This document shows positions 26,970 through 37,298 of a stretch of 64,000 nt of DNA, one piece after another; position 1 is the stretch's first letter, and every line of letters begins with the position of its first letter. Origin of the DNA: JBKHAJ01 sp964641125 (lineage in GTDB: Bacteria; Spirochaetota; Spirochaetia; SPDA01; CAZSGZ01); assembly GCA_964641125.1 (NCBI GenBank), contig CAZXMO010000006.1, positions 15,697 to 79,696 of the forward strand, in the 5' to 3' direction. The translations under genes and the position numbers were made by a program. The notes beneath the pieces are model-generated. The model made no database searches. It worked only from the letters and a program-made list of their open reading frames with translations, and was not told where the DNA came from.

Positions 26970-28385
26970 CTACGCCTTCCAGAGCTTGCCCGCCCTCCGG
27001 GACCGTCTCCCCCTCGTCAAGAAGAGGAACGAGACAGCTACGAATACTACATAGATCAGAAAGATCCCCGCGGTCAGCCAATAATAGAAGGGATTGTTGT
27101 CCCTAAAGGCGTAGGCGGGAAAGTCCACCATCAAGATATAGGGAATTGCCATCATAAACATGATCCCCGCGGCGGGAATGTAATCCGCCGAGGCCGGGGT
27201 GTGGAACTCCGGATCCACCACCCTAAGGAGAGTGAGTCCCGAAGGAAGGGTCCCCGTAAGGGCTCCGTAGATGAGGATGACCCGTTCGAATTTGTAGTTC
27301 AGCAGTAACCGCGAGCCGATCCATAAGAGGAGGAGAACAGTCAATCCGCCGCTCACAACCCCCATAATGAGAATAGGCGCCCAGTAACGGGCGACCATCT
27401 GCACCGAGATCGCACCGATGGATGCGGCGACCATGAAGTCCACCGAAAAACCGGCGGTACGCGTGAGAGTCCCGTTCTCCAGTATATGGTCCACCTTGAT
27501 CAGATGGAGGAACCGCTTCGCAATGACTCCGAACAGGGTTGCGAAAATGAAGGAAATACCCCAGAAGCTTTCGGCAAGACTCATACCGAGGGGACCCGCG
27601 AAGCCGAGGAGAAAGGTAAGCAGGGTCAGGAAGAGATAGGCGACCAAATAGACGATGAGTATTATCGCCAGATTGAATGAGAAGGTCTCTATTGCCTCGC
27701 TCTGAGTAGTCAGGTGTGCTCCGACGGGAAAGCTCTCGTGTTTCTTGTACAGACCGCTCCGGTTCTCGATGCTCTGCAGATCGACGTTTCGAAAACGGCG
27801 GACCCATCCCTTGCGCACCGCCAGGTTAATCAACAGCACCCCTCCGAAGATGGCCCAGAAGAAACCCACCGCGGCAAAGGTAAGCCCCACCGAACCGGCG
27901 CCCTCGAAGCCGAAGGCCGGGGCCTCCCACTTCGAACCGATGGCGAAAGCCTGCCCCGGACCCAAGGCGAATCCCAGAGGGACGAAGAAGCCGAAAGTCG
28001 GAAAGAGGTTCGGCATAAAAGTCTTGATCAATAAAAGTGTTACCGAGAGGCCTATAATTCCCTGAAGGACGTAAACCGATAGGATCGTCACCGAGGTAGA
28101 AAAGGCGACACCCTTCTTGACCGATTTCCGCTCCCCCCTCCTGAGGCTTATGGCGACGAAGGAGATATTCAGAAGATGGTAGACCAGGTTCTCCAGAAAG
28201 CTCGTGTCCATCCCCAGCCGGGGCGCCGCGAAGGTGTAGAAGAGGAGCAGCAGGATGCCCCCGGTTATGGAGTTAGGTATTAAAAACTTTTGAAAGAATT
28301 TGATCTTTGCCCTGAGAAAGGTTCCCAGCACAAGCGCCAGGGAGATGATCCCGAGCTGCACGAAAATCAGCCAATCGAAGTTCAT
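26970..28385 (-). CDS. Sodium:glutamate symporter family (GltS-like) transporter
   Basis: 471 residues with about twelve membrane helices in two similar halves, each with a glycine-rich re-entrant segment (LGFALGPGQAFAIG in the first half, ALTGTLPSGLTLLR in the second). This layout is typical of the ESS family of Na+/glutamate symporters, though the sequence is distant from E. coli GltS, so the substrate may differ. It could supply glutamate for transamination in the trp and glmS pathways; that is speculation. Confidence 0.75.
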   Translation of the reverse strand: MNFDWLIFVQLGIISLALVLGTFLRAKIKFFQKFLIPNSITGGILLLLFYTFAAPRLGMDTSFLENLVYHLLNISFVAISLRRGERKSVKKGVAFSTSVTILSVYVLQGIIGLSVTLLLIKTFMPNLFPTFGFFVPLGFALGPGQAFAIGSKWEAPAFGFEGAGSVGLTFAAVGFFWAIFGGVLLINLAVRKGWVRRFRNVDLQSIENRSGLYKKHESFPVGAHLTTQSEAIETFSFNLAIILIVYLVAYLFLTLLTFLLGFAGPLGMSLAESFWGISFIFATLFGVIAKRFLHLIKVDHILENGTLTRTAGFSVDFMVAASIGAISVQMVARYWAPILIMGVVSGGLTVLLLLWIGSRLLLNYKFERVILIYGALTGTLPSGLTLLRVVDPEFHTPASADYIPAAGIMFMMAIPYILMVDFPAYAFRDNNPFYYWLTAGIFLIYVVFVAVSFLFLTRGRRSRRAGKLWKA

Positions 28386-28428
28386 AACCAGGTAAGTATA
28401 ATCGGTAGCGGGAGAAAATCAACAGATA

Positions 28429-29355
28429 CTAGAAAAGATTGAAGACTTTTCCTAGGAAAAACACGTAGAAAAGGAGTAAAAGACCCCCGATCCAGGGATT
28501 GACCCGTCTATCCATGGTGACGACCAGGAAGAGGACGGCCGCGCCCACCGAGACGGGAGCCGCGAAAGCGATGATATTAGCGGGGATAATCAGGGTCCCG
28601 ATCAGACCGGGGATGCCCATTACCGCGAAGGAATTGAAGATGTTCGACCCGATGATATTCCCCACGGCGATCTCCGGCTTTCCCCGGCGTGCCGCTTTCA
28701 CCGAGACCACCACCTCGGGCAGAGAGGTGCCCAAGGCGACCGCGGTCAGGGCAATCACCTCGCTGCCGATTCCCGCGGCTTCGGAGACGGCTATAACCGC
28801 CTCGACTGTGTACCGGGCTCCCAAATATATGAATACCGGGCTTATGAAGAGCCCCAGCCAGTGGAATACCCGTGGCCGGACCCTCTCCGCCTCAGCGGTA
28901 ACATCCCTGGTCTTTAAGGAATTGACGACGTAGATACCGAGGCCGGCGAGCACAATGAGCGCTTCCGCCCGGGAGAACACCCCATCCAAAATCATAAAGA
29001 AAATCAAAAAGGCGGAACCGAGCATAAAGGGGAGATCGATCCGCATCAGGTCGTAGCGGACCAGGAAGTCCTTGCCCACAAGGGCCGCGATCCCTAGGAC
29101 GAGGCAGACGTTCGCCACATTCGATCCCAGGACGTTTCCTACCACGATCTCCGACGAGCCCTCGGTGACCGCTACGATAGACGAGGCGAGCTCGGGCAGG
29201 GAGGTACCCACCGCGACGATGACAACCCCGATTATGAAGGTGGAGAGCCCGAAGTAGAGTCCTATCGACTCGGAGGAGGTAATAAAGAAGTCGGAGCTCT
29301 TCACCAGGACGGCGAGGCTTACCAAAAATACGACTATCCAGAGTGCAAGGCTCAC
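28429..29355 (-). CDS. Sodium/calcium exchanger (CaxA/YrbG-like)
   Basis: 308 residues, GTG start at 29355. Two homologous halves carry the alpha repeats GTSLPELASSIVA...GNVLGSNVAN and GTSLPEVVVSV...GNIIGSNIFN, with about ten helices. These are the ion-binding repeats of K+-dependent or independent Na+/Ca2+ exchangers. It probably extrudes calcium. It follows the GltS-like gene's upstream side by 43 bases and may share its transcript. Confidence 0.92.
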   Translation of the reverse strand: MSLALWIVVFLVSLAVLVKSSDFFITSSESIGLYFGLSTFIIGVVIVAVGTSLPELASSIVAVTEGSSEIVVGNVLGSNVANVCLVLGIAALVGKDFLVRYDLMRIDLPFMLGSAFLIFFMILDGVFSRAEALIVLAGLGIYVVNSLKTRDVTAEAERVRPRVFHWLGLFISPVFIYLGARYTVEAVIAVSEAAGIGSEVIALTAVALGTSLPEVVVSVKAARRGKPEIAVGNIIGSNIFNSFAVMGIPGLIGTLIIPANIIAFAAPVSVGAAVLFLVVTMDRRVNPWIGGLLLLFYVFFLGKVFNLF

Positions 29356-29397
29356 GCAGACCCTCCCGAAGAAGGTACACTCACGCGGAGAGCCATA

Positions 29398-30741
29398 CTA
29401 GAAGCGCCAGATGAGGCTTAGGGAAACGTATAACTTATTCCCGCCGAAGGGCCTGGACGTTCCGTCGAAATCGAAAAAGATCGGCGCTGTCAAAGTCAGC
29501 TCCAGCTCGTCGGTCGGTGCGTAGGAGACGACGATCCCTCCCCCGAAGGCGTTGGTATCGATGCTGTACATGGCCGCGATTGTGGGGATCAATTGATACT
29601 GGAAGAGAGGAAGATTGACCGCCAAGGCGAGGACCCGGCTCAAGGTCGGCTGGACATACTGGGACGGATCGCCGTCTATGATCCATCCGTCCATGTACTC
29701 GAAGAGGACCGAAAGGCCGAACCCGAACTCGTAGCTCGCCCCGAGGGTATACTCCAGAAAGTGCCCTTGGATTGTGGTGGTGGTGAATGGATCGTCCTCT
29801 CCTCCCGTGCCGCCGAAATAATTATCCCGGATAAAGGCCTTGTTGAAGGTCCACGCTGAGTCGGCCCAGAAGCGGAAGGCCTGAACACTGCTCGCCAGGT
29901 TGAGCCCCACGGCGTGGATCTTGTTGTACTCCGGGACCAGGGTGGTGGTGTAGGTTCCGGCCGCGTTATTGTCCACTGTGCTCGTGGAAAAAAGGGTATC
30001 ATCGTCCCAGCCGTAGTAGTAGAGGAGTGAGAAATCGACCCCCCCGGCGGTCCCGCCGAACTCACCGGACATTGAAACCTGATCGAAGTTAAGCGGCGGC
30101 CGCACCCGCTTGTCGTAGGGGAGTTCAGTGGCCTCCGCCCCGTCCACGGTATATCCGGAATATTCGGTATTCGCCTGGGTCTGTCCGGGGCGCTTGGGAA
30201 CGTAGTGCCCCGGAAACAGGGGGGATAACCTGTCGGGAAACACCATGTCGTGGGCGATCGGGGAAACGGTCAGCTTGGTGTAAAAGTTGGAAAAGAAAAA
30301 ATTCGCCTGGACCATATCCGCATTGGTCCCGGTCTCCAGCCCTACCGAGCTTATGAGCTCCACCAAGCTGCCCTGATTGAAAAAATTGGTGTTGGAAAAG
30401 AATTCCGCCGTCCCCGGAAGATAGGAGAAGCGTCCCACCTTCACCAGGGCGAAATCGGCGGGAATCAAGGTCAACCTGAATTCGTCTACCAAAAAGGTAA
30501 AACTGTTCTCCCGGTTATTCCATCGGATGTCCGCGAGGAGGCTGAAGTCGAAGATTTCCGAGCTCGCCGCGAAACGCGGGGACAGGGTGGTGGTAAAATC
30601 GATTTCCGAGGAATCGATATCGTCGAGGTCGAATATCATACCCGCGTTCGCGCGGGCCGACCCTCCGAAGAAGATTTCGGCGGATGCCGGTGCCGCGAAA
30701 CAGACACAAGCGGTTATACATAGGAGGATTGTTCGTTTCAT
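29398..30741 (-). CDS. Outer-membrane beta-barrel protein
   Basis: 447 residues from the ATG at 30741. A cleavable signal peptide ends at about PASA-E. The mature protein is made of alternating hydrophobic strands with aromatic girdles (FEYTL-, YLFY-like) and ends in the aromatic YVSLSLIWRF, the C-terminal signal for BAM-mediated insertion. It is not a recognisable porin family member. The gene follows a LolA-like gene on the same strand, a layout often linked to lipid or lipoprotein export. It has its own strong promoter at 30774-30803. Confidence 0.8.
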   Translation of the reverse strand: MKRTILLCITACVCFAAPASAEIFFGGSARANAGMIFDLDDIDSSEIDFTTTLSPRFAASSEIFDFSLLADIRWNNRENSFTFLVDEFRLTLIPADFALVKVGRFSYLPGTAEFFSNTNFFNQGSLVELISSVGLETGTNADMVQANFFFSNFYTKLTVSPIAHDMVFPDRLSPLFPGHYVPKRPGQTQANTEYSGYTVDGAEATELPYDKRVRPPLNFDQVSMSGEFGGTAGGVDFSLLYYYGWDDDTLFSTSTVDNNAAGTYTTTLVPEYNKIHAVGLNLASSVQAFRFWADSAWTFNKAFIRDNYFGGTGGEDDPFTTTTIQGHFLEYTLGASYEFGFGLSVLFEYMDGWIIDGDPSQYVQPTLSRVLALAVNLPLFQYQLIPTIAAMYSIDTNAFGGGIVVSYAPTDELELTLTAPIFFDFDGTSRPFGGNKLYVSLSLIWRF

Positions 30742-30773
30742 ACTCAAGGGGCTCCGTGGATCGTTTTAGCCCC

Positions 30774-30803
30774 AGTATAATGGAGATAATTAAGGTATGT
30801 CAA
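30774..30803 (-). promoter_or_regulatory. Promoter of the outer-membrane protein gene
   Basis: TTGACA at 30803-30798, an 18-base spacer and TATACT at 30779-30774. The ATG at 30741 lies 32 bases beyond, with GGAG in the leader. Confidence 0.7.
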
Positions 30804-30836
30804 ACACCTAGGCCGCTCGAGGTGCGGCCGGACTAT

Positions 30837-31589
30837 CTACAGGCGGCCCTTGTTGTACACGGTTCCCGGAATCGAGTTCGGAGTTTCGATCGATTGGAAA
30901 AACAGTACCGTGGAGGTGTCCCGCGTGAGATTCTCCATGGTGCATTCCTCGGGGAAGAGGTCTCCGTCTATCTCCTGGGTCACGTTGACCCGGTACCGTT
31001 TGACCAGGTCATTTCCCTTGATATAGTCGATTCCCAGAAGCAGACCGCTTGCCTTGCCGACGTAGTAGATCTTTTCACTGTACTCCGCGCCCCTGTTTTT
31101 GGGCTTCGCTTGGACCGAGAAGACTTCCCTGTCGAGAATCGTCTCGCCGGGGAGAAAATCGAGGTCATAGTCCGCGGGCGATACGTCGGAGAGATCCTCG
31201 GTGGTAAAATCACTGTCGAAGAGCTCCTGACCGGCGCCGGAGCCCCCGGAGAGGCGCCGAACACCCCGGGAGGTCTTGACCCATTGGTCCGCCCGGCCGT
31301 CGGGATACATGTAGCTCAAGAACTTGAGATTCCTAAGGAACGCCGGCGAGATAACCTGGGCGAGGGACTTTACGGTACCGTCCGCTTCCTCGGTATAGTA
31401 GATCTCGAGGGTCCGGTCCTTTGAGCCCCGCCCCGTATGAATGTTCATGTCGATCTCGATAATCGAGTTTGACGCGTTTCCGATTACATTGACCCCGCCT
31501 AAGACCTCCTCGGGAGTCTGGGCGAAGACAGCCCCGCCTATGACGAGAAGGGCCGATATGACTAGTAGGGTAACTTTTGTCCGTTTCAT
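30837..31589 (-). CDS. LolA-like outer-membrane lipoprotein-sorting protein
   Basis: 250 residues from the ATG at 31589. The signal peptide ends AVFAQ. The rest matches the LolA/LolB-like family that follows RND-type exporters: SRGVRRLSG, SDFTTEDLSD and LPGETILDRE are family-typical. Such proteins carry lipids or lipoproteins across the periplasm. No RND pump is nearby, but the neighbouring beta-barrel may be its partner. The start looks leaderless: TTGAAT (31625-31620), 17 bases, TATATT (31602-31597), 7 bases, ATG. Confidence 0.85.
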   Translation of the reverse strand: MKRTKVTLLVISALLVIGGAVFAQTPEEVLGGVNVIGNASNSIIEIDMNIHTGRGSKDRTLEIYYTEEADGTVKSLAQVISPAFLRNLKFLSYMYPDGRADQWVKTSRGVRRLSGGSGAGQELFDSDFTTEDLSDVSPADYDLDFLPGETILDREVFSVQAKPKNRGAEYSEKIYYVGKASGLLLGIDYIKGNDLVKRYRVNVTQEIDGDLFPEECTMENLTRDTSTVLFFQSIETPNSIPGTVYNKGRL

Positions 31590-31666
31590 AGGAACCAATA
31601 TACCGCCAATTGTCGGTAAATTCAAATAAGACCCCGAAAACCGCGCCCTTAAGCCCGACCGGCGGA

Positions 31667-32155
31667 CTAATACTGGATCTTGTCCTCTAACTGTTCCCAC
31701 TCGGAAAAGGGACCGAGACAGGCGTTCCGATGGACCTGGACGGTTTCTACCTGCCGTTCCTCGGCGGTCCCCTCGAATACCTTGTAGATGTACTCGTCGT
31801 CGAAGCCGATCTTCGCGGCATCCTCTTTAGTACAGCCGTAGTACATCCTCCGCATCTTCGCCCAGTGGACGGCGGCGAAGCACATCGGGCAGGGTTCGCA
31901 GGAGGTATAGATGACGCAGTCGCTCAAGTCGAAGCTGTTCACCCTTTGGGAGGCCTCCCGGATGGCCAGCATTTCGGCGTGGGCGGTGGGATCGTTGGTG
32001 GAGAGGACCCGGTTGTGCCCGCGCCCGATTATCTCTCCGTTTCGGACCACCACCGCCCCGAAGGGCCCCCCGTGGAGGTGTTCGATCCCCTTCCGTGCCT
32101 CTTCTACCGCGGCTTCCATGAACTCGAGATGTTCCCGTTCGCTATCGCTGTTCAT
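31667..32155 (-). CDS. Nucleoside/guanine deaminase, GuaD-like
   Basis: 162 residues of the cytidine-deaminase superfamily. Zinc ligands lie in THAEM (catalytic Glu) and PCPMC. The GGPFGAVVVRNGEIIGRGHN block is typical of B. subtilis GuaD-type guanine deaminases rather than TadA. It would convert guanine to xanthine in purine salvage. Its N-terminal acidic region is extended. The terminator of the hyd operon lies just upstream at 32216-32236. Confidence 0.85.
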   Translation of the reverse strand: MNSDSEREHLEFMEAAVEEARKGIEHLHGGPFGAVVVRNGEIIGRGHNRVLSTNDPTAHAEMLAIREASQRVNSFDLSDCVIYTSCEPCPMCFAAVHWAKMRRMYYGCTKEDAAKIGFDDEYIYKVFEGTAEERQVETVQVHRNACLGPFSEWEQLEDKIQY

Positions 32156-32215
32156 GACTGTTATTCTAATAGAGGGACGCGAACTTTGCCAGCACGGAAG
32201 GTATAAAGATGAAAA

Positions 32216-32236
32216 GCCCCGCCGGTTAGGCGGGGC
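32216..32236 (-). terminator. Intrinsic terminator of the hydCBA operon
   Basis: GCCCCGCC, loop of 5, GGCGGGGC: a perfect 8-bp GC-rich stem. On the minus strand it is followed by TTTTCATC. It sits 45 bases after the hydA stop. Confidence 0.85.
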
Positions 32237-32280
32237 GGAGTGTGTCGATGATTGCAGTGGTGCTTAAGCCCTCGGGAGGC

Positions 32281-34053
32281 TCACACCTTCGAGCGCTCCT
32301 CGTACTTGGTGTGGAGCAGATGGTGCGACTTGTGGCCGAGGGGCTCCTTGAGAAACTCCTCGTAGATCTGGGTGATCTCGGGGTTCTCGTGGGACTTCCG
32401 CATCTTTTTGCCTTCGTCCTCTTTGTAGATCGCCTCGATCCGTTTGTTCCGCACCTCGTCGGTGGTAAAGCGGGGCTGTCCGCCACCGCCTATACATCCG
32501 CCGGGACAGGTCATCACTTCGACGAAATGATAGTTCACCTCACCGGCCTTGAGGGCGTCTAAAACCTTGGCGGCATTACCGAGCCCGTGGGCGACGGCGA
32601 CCTTGGCCTCCACTCCGTCGAGGAAGCTCCACGCGGGTAGGGGGTTCTCGATAACCACCGAGGCCTCTTTGATTCCCTGGAGGCCCGCCACCGGGGTAAC
32701 GTGGAGGTTGTCCATGGGGAGCTCCCGTCCGGTGACGATCTCGTAGGCGGTCCTCAAGGCCGCTTCCATGACTCCGCCGGTATTGGCGAAGATGTCCGCC
32801 GCTCCCGTACCCATGCCGATGGGAGAATCCATTTTGGTATCTTCCAAGCTCCTGAAGTCGATTCCGGCTCCCCGGATCATCTGCCCGAGCTCCCGGGTGG
32901 TCAGAACGTAGTCCACGTCGCGGACACCGCTGTCGTTCATCTCGGCCCGCTGAGCTTCGAACTTCTTGGCCGTACAGGGCATTACCGAGACGACCACCAT
33001 GTCCTCCGGCTTGACCCCTGCTTTCCGGGCGTAGTAGGTCTTGGCTACCGCCCCGAACATCTGCTGGGGCGACTTACAGGAGGACAGGTTGGGAAGAAAG
33101 TCGGGATAGTAGTATTCCGCGAACTTGATCCATCCCGGGGAACAGCTCGTGAACATGGGGAGGGCCACATCTTCCTTGTCGACCAAAACCTTTTTGAGGC
33201 GGGTCAGGAGCTCGGTCCCTTCTTCCATGATGGTGAGGTCCGCGGCGAAGTTGGTGTCGAAGACCCCGTCGAAACCGAGGCGTTTGAGGGCGGTGGTCAT
33301 CTTGCCGGTGACTAAGGTCCCCGGCTCGTAGTCGAAGCACTCCCCTAAGGCCGCCCGGATTGCCGGAGCGGTCTGGACAACCACGTGTTTGGAAGGGTCT
33401 TCTAAGGCGTCCCACACCTGCTGGATGTGGCTCCGCTCGCTGATGGCGCCTACCGGGCAGACCGCGGCGCACTGTCCGCACTGGACGCAGGCCACCGCAT
33501 CGAGATTGCTCTCGAAGGCTGGACCGATCAGGGTGGCGTATCCCCGGTTCTGCGGGAACAGGGCGCCGACCTTCTGCACCTCGTTACACACGGTGATGCA
33601 CCGGCGGCACTTAATGCACTTTCCGGAATCCCGGACCAAAGCCGGAGTCGTATCGTCGATGCGGACCTCCGGTTTCTCTCCCTCGTAGTGGATCTCCCGG
33701 ATACCGAGCTGGTAGGCTAAGGCCTTGAGCTCACAGTCCTCGGCGCGGTCGCAGTACTGGCAGTTTCCCTCGTGTTCGCTGAGTAAAAGCTCGACTACCG
33801 CCTTGCGGGCCTCCCGGACCTTTTTGCTGTTGGTCATCACCTTCATTCCGTCGCCCACCGGGGTGGCGCAGGAGGCCATAAGGGTCTTGGCCCCCTCGAC
33901 CTCCACCATGCACACTCGGCACGCCCCTAGGGGATCCTTCCCCTCGAGAAAACAGAGGGTAGGTATTTCGATACCGAGCTGAGCAGCAGCGGACAGTATG
34001 GTCGTTCCCGAATCTACGGTTAGTTCCTGGTTGTTTATAGTCAGTTTAGGCAT
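32281..34053 (-). CDS. hydA: [FeFe]-hydrogenase catalytic subunit HydA, NADH-linked type
   Basis: 590 residues. In order: an N-terminal [2Fe-2S] domain (C34, C45, C48, C62), a His-Cys3 [4Fe-4S] site (H94, C98, C101, C107), a two-cluster ferredoxin domain (from C146 and from C189), then the H-cluster domain with TSCSPGW (302-308), MPCTAKK (358-364) and CPGGC (516-520). This is the M3-type catalytic subunit of trimeric hydrogenases that couple H2 to NAD(H) and ferredoxin. Last gene of hydCBA; the ATG overlaps the hydB stop by 8 bases. HydEFG maturases must be elsewhere. Confidence 0.96.
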   Translation of the reverse strand: MPKLTINNQELTVDSGTTILSAAAQLGIEIPTLCFLEGKDPLGACRVCMVEVEGAKTLMASCATPVGDGMKVMTNSKKVREARKAVVELLLSEHEGNCQYCDRAEDCELKALAYQLGIREIHYEGEKPEVRIDDTTPALVRDSGKCIKCRRCITVCNEVQKVGALFPQNRGYATLIGPAFESNLDAVACVQCGQCAAVCPVGAISERSHIQQVWDALEDPSKHVVVQTAPAIRAALGECFDYEPGTLVTGKMTTALKRLGFDGVFDTNFAADLTIMEEGTELLTRLKKVLVDKEDVALPMFTSCSPGWIKFAEYYYPDFLPNLSSCKSPQQMFGAVAKTYYARKAGVKPEDMVVVSVMPCTAKKFEAQRAEMNDSGVRDVDYVLTTRELGQMIRGAGIDFRSLEDTKMDSPIGMGTGAADIFANTGGVMEAALRTAYEIVTGRELPMDNLHVTPVAGLQGIKEASVVIENPLPAWSFLDGVEAKVAVAHGLGNAAKVLDALKAGEVNYHFVEVMTCPGGCIGGGGQPRFTTDEVRNKRIEAIYKEDEGKKMRKSHENPEITQIYEEFLKEPLGHKSHHLLHTKYEERSKV

Positions 34054-37000
34054 GTGTGGCCTCCTTGTTTTGGGCAGCCTTCACGGGGGTCTTTCCGTAA
34101 TCGCAGCGCAGGCACCGCTTGCACTGCCGTACGGCCACGCTCTCCACCCAAGGCTGTTCTACTTCGTCGAAGTTGTTCCGCCGCCGTTCCACGTCGATTG
34201 TCTGGAGCCTCTCCCGCGGATAGGGGACCGGATCGGCGTCGGGGTCGTAATCGGTATCGACCACCTTGTCCTCACGCCAGAAGGCGTGCTCCTCGCCGGT
34301 CAGATAGAGGTCTATTCCCACGGCGGCCTTCTCGCCCATTCCCACGGCGGTTACAACCGAGGCGGGGCCCGACGCGGCGTCGCCGCCGGCGAAGATCCAA
34401 TCCGCCGAGGTCCGGCAGGTGACCGGATCGACCTTGATGAATCCGTCCTTGCCGAGGCGCACGTCCTGGCCGTCCAAGAGCTTCTTGGCCTCGAGTCTCT
34501 GTCCGATGGCCACGATGATCTGATCGGCTTCGAGGACGAAGACGTCCTCCTTTGATTCGGTTGCCCGCCGGCGTCCGGACCGGTCGAACTCGCCGAGCTT
34601 CATCTGCATGCACTTGAGTCCCCGCACCTTGTCGTCGGTGGTCTTGAGTACTTCCACCGGCTGGGTCAGGGTCTTGAGTTCCACTCCCTCGATGAGTGCT
34701 TCTTCGATTTCCTCGGCGTAGGCGGGCATCTGCTCCTGGGTCCGCCTGTACACGACGGTTACCTCGGAGCCTAAGCGCAGGGCGGTCCTGGCCGCGTCGA
34801 TTGCCGCGTTTCCGCCGCCGATGACGACGACCTTCTTCCCTACCGGTACCGAGCCGCGGATATTGTACTGCTTGAGGAACTGTCCCGCGAGGACCACCCC
34901 TTTGGCATCCTCGCCGACGATACCGAGGCCCATGCACTCCGGCGCTCCGGGGCTCATGAAAACCGCCTCGTATCCCTCGTCTTTGAGCTGGTCGAGGGTA
35001 AAGTCGACGCCTAAGCGTTTTTCGGTGATGATATCCACCCCGAGCTGCTCGATCATCCGGATTTCCCTCGCCAAAGTTTCCCTGGGGAGCCTGTAGGCGG
35101 GGATGGTCTGGACGAGCATTCCCCCGGGCCGCTGCTCCGCCTCGAACACCGTCGGCCTATAACCTAAGCGGGCAAGGAAGTAAGCGCAGCTCAAGCCCGC
35201 TGGGCCCGCGCCGATGACGGCGACTTTTCTTTGGGCATTTTCCGGGTTCTCCCGGATTTCCGGGACCTGGATGGTGACCTCCTGGTCGACCATGAACCGC
35301 TTGACCCCCCGTATTGCAACGGCGTCGTCCAAGGTAGATCTGCGGCACTTGTCCTCACAGGTATGGAAACAGACCCGCGCGCAGACCGCGGCGAAGGGAT
35401 TACGCTCTCTATGCAGCTGCAAAGCATCGGCATACCGCTTCTCGCCGATGAGACTTACGAAACCGGGCACATCCACGCCCGCCGGGCAGGCGGTCTGACA
35501 GGGGGCTCTGACCAAGGACGGACAGACGCCGGCCTCGCAGTGTTTGTCCCGGATGTGCTCTTCGTACTCATTTCGGAAGAACCGTATAGTGGAGAGTACA
35601 GGATTGGGCGCGGTCTGCCCGAGCCCGCAGAGGGAAGTCTCTTTGATCTGCTCGCCGAGCTCGATGAGCCGCTCGATGTCCCCTTCCTCGCCGTGTCCCT
35701 CACAGATGCGGGTAAGGATTTCGAGCATCCGCTTGGTACCGACCCGGCAGGGTACGCACTTACCGCAGGACTCCTCCTGGACGAACTCGAGAAAGAACCG
35801 GGCCACGTCGACCATACAGGTATCGTCGTCCATGACGATGAGCCCTCCCGAACCCATGATGGCCCCGAGATCGATGAGCTCGTTGTAATCCAGCGGTACA
35901 TTGAGATATTCCTTGGGGATACATCCCCCGGAGGGTCCGCCGATCTGAGCGGCCTTGAAGTTCTTGTTTCCGGGGATTCCCCCGNNNNNNNNNNGGGGTT
36001 AATTTAAATTTTTCTTGGGGAATCCCCCCCCGGGGGGGCCCGCCGATCTGGGCGGCTTTGAATTTTTTTTCCCCGGGGCCCCCCCCGCCGATGTCGTAGA
36101 TCACCTCGCCTAAAGGGGTACCTATGGGAACTTCTACGAGCCCGGAGTTATTGATGGCTCCGGCTAAGGCGAAGACCTTGGTTCCCTTGCTCTCTTCGGA
36201 GCCGAAAGAGGCGTACCACTCGGCCCCGTTTAGGATGATCGCCGGGACGTTGGCGTAGGTCTCCACGTTGTTCAACAGGCTCGGCCTTCCCCACAGTCCC
36301 TTGTTCGCCGGGAAGGGAGGACGCGGCCTCGGCTCGCCCCTCTTTCCTTCTATCGAATTGATGAGAGCGGTCTCTTCACCGCAGACAAAGGCACCCGATC
36401 CCATCCGGATTTCCAGATCGAAGTCGAAGCCGAGTCCTAGAATGTTTTCACCCAAAAGGCCGTATTCCCTCGCCTGCTCCAACGCCTTCATAAGGCGGGA
36501 GACCGCCAAGGGGTACTCGGCACGGACATAGATAAAGCCCTTGCTCGCCCCGATGGTGTGTGCTCCGACGGCCATGCCTTCGATAAGGCTATGGGGGTCA
36601 CCCTCTAAGACGCTCCGGTCCATGAAAGCGCCGGGATCTCCCTCGTCGGCATTGCACAGGACGTACTTGATGTCTCCCTCCGCCTTTTTAGCGAAGTTCC
36701 ACTTGAGCCAGGTGGGGAAACCTCCGCCTCCGCGGCCGCGGAGCCCGGACTTCTTCATCTCCTCGATGAGGGCGTCCCCATCCATGGACAGTGCTTTGGC
36801 CAAGGCCTGATAGCCGTCCTCGCCGATGTAGTCTTCGATATCCAGAGGATCGATCCGTCCGCAGTTGCGGAGTACTATCTTGGTCTGCCCGGAAAAGAAA
36901 TCGATGTCCTCCTGCTTAGGGGCCGCCTTTCCGTCCTCTAAGTTCTTGTGGACCAGCCTATCGACCACGGTCCCCTCGAGGAGATGGAGACCGACGATGT

Positions 37001-37298
37001 CCTGGGCGTCGTCCTTACTCACGTCCTCGTAGAAGACGTTGTCCGGTTTGACGATGATGACCGGTCCCTTGGCACAGGGCCCGAGACACCCGGTTTCGGT
37101 AATGGGCACTTCCATGCCCGCCTTTTCCAAGGCAGCTTCGAGGGCCGCCTTGAGCTCCAGCGCTCCGGAGGCGATACATCCGGCCCCCGCGCAGAGGAGT
37201 ATCTCTTTATCGGCGGCTTTCTTCTTTTTGTCGTCTAAGCCCTTCTCTTTGAGACCGTTCAAATCCTTGACGGATCCTATTTTTACAGCCGTTTTCAT
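34046..37298 (-). CDS. hydB: HydB flavoprotein fused to a GltD/NfnB-like module (gene broken by assembly gap)
   Basis: One gene of about 1,050 residues interrupted by the N gap at 35985-35994. N-terminus: a [2Fe-2S] thioredoxin-like domain (CAGAGC, CLGPC). Then the NuoF-like core with GRGGGGFPTW and FMN-site residues, the NuoF [4Fe-4S] site SCGKCVPC, and next, in place of the usual two-cluster ferredoxin tail, a GltD-type Fe-S domain (CQTACP, CARVC, CEDKC), an FAD fold (VIGAGPAGLS), an NADPH-type fold (GGGNAAIDAA, YRR) and a terminal C-x2-C-x2-C. HydB takes electrons to or from NAD(H). The added module suggests a second flavin and NADP(H). Both flanking overlaps are short, fitting hydC-hydB-hydA. 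Confidence 0.88.
35985..36088. other. Assembly gap with a corrupted duplicate of its flank
   Basis: Ten Ns at 35985-35994. The bases just right of the gap (to about 36088) repeat the sequence left of it (about 35900-35984) with many homopolymer errors, for example runs of C, G and T. Both copies encode the same FKAAQIGGP stretch of HydB. The left copy reads correctly (GGPSGGCIP); the right copy does not. This is a scaffolding artefact, not a biological repeat. Confidence 0.95.

Noticed and set aside
34046..35857. A separate 603-residue GltD-like protein, distinct from HydB
   Set aside because: Its apparent start is an internal methionine of the NuoF domain; the split is caused by the N gap and duplicate.
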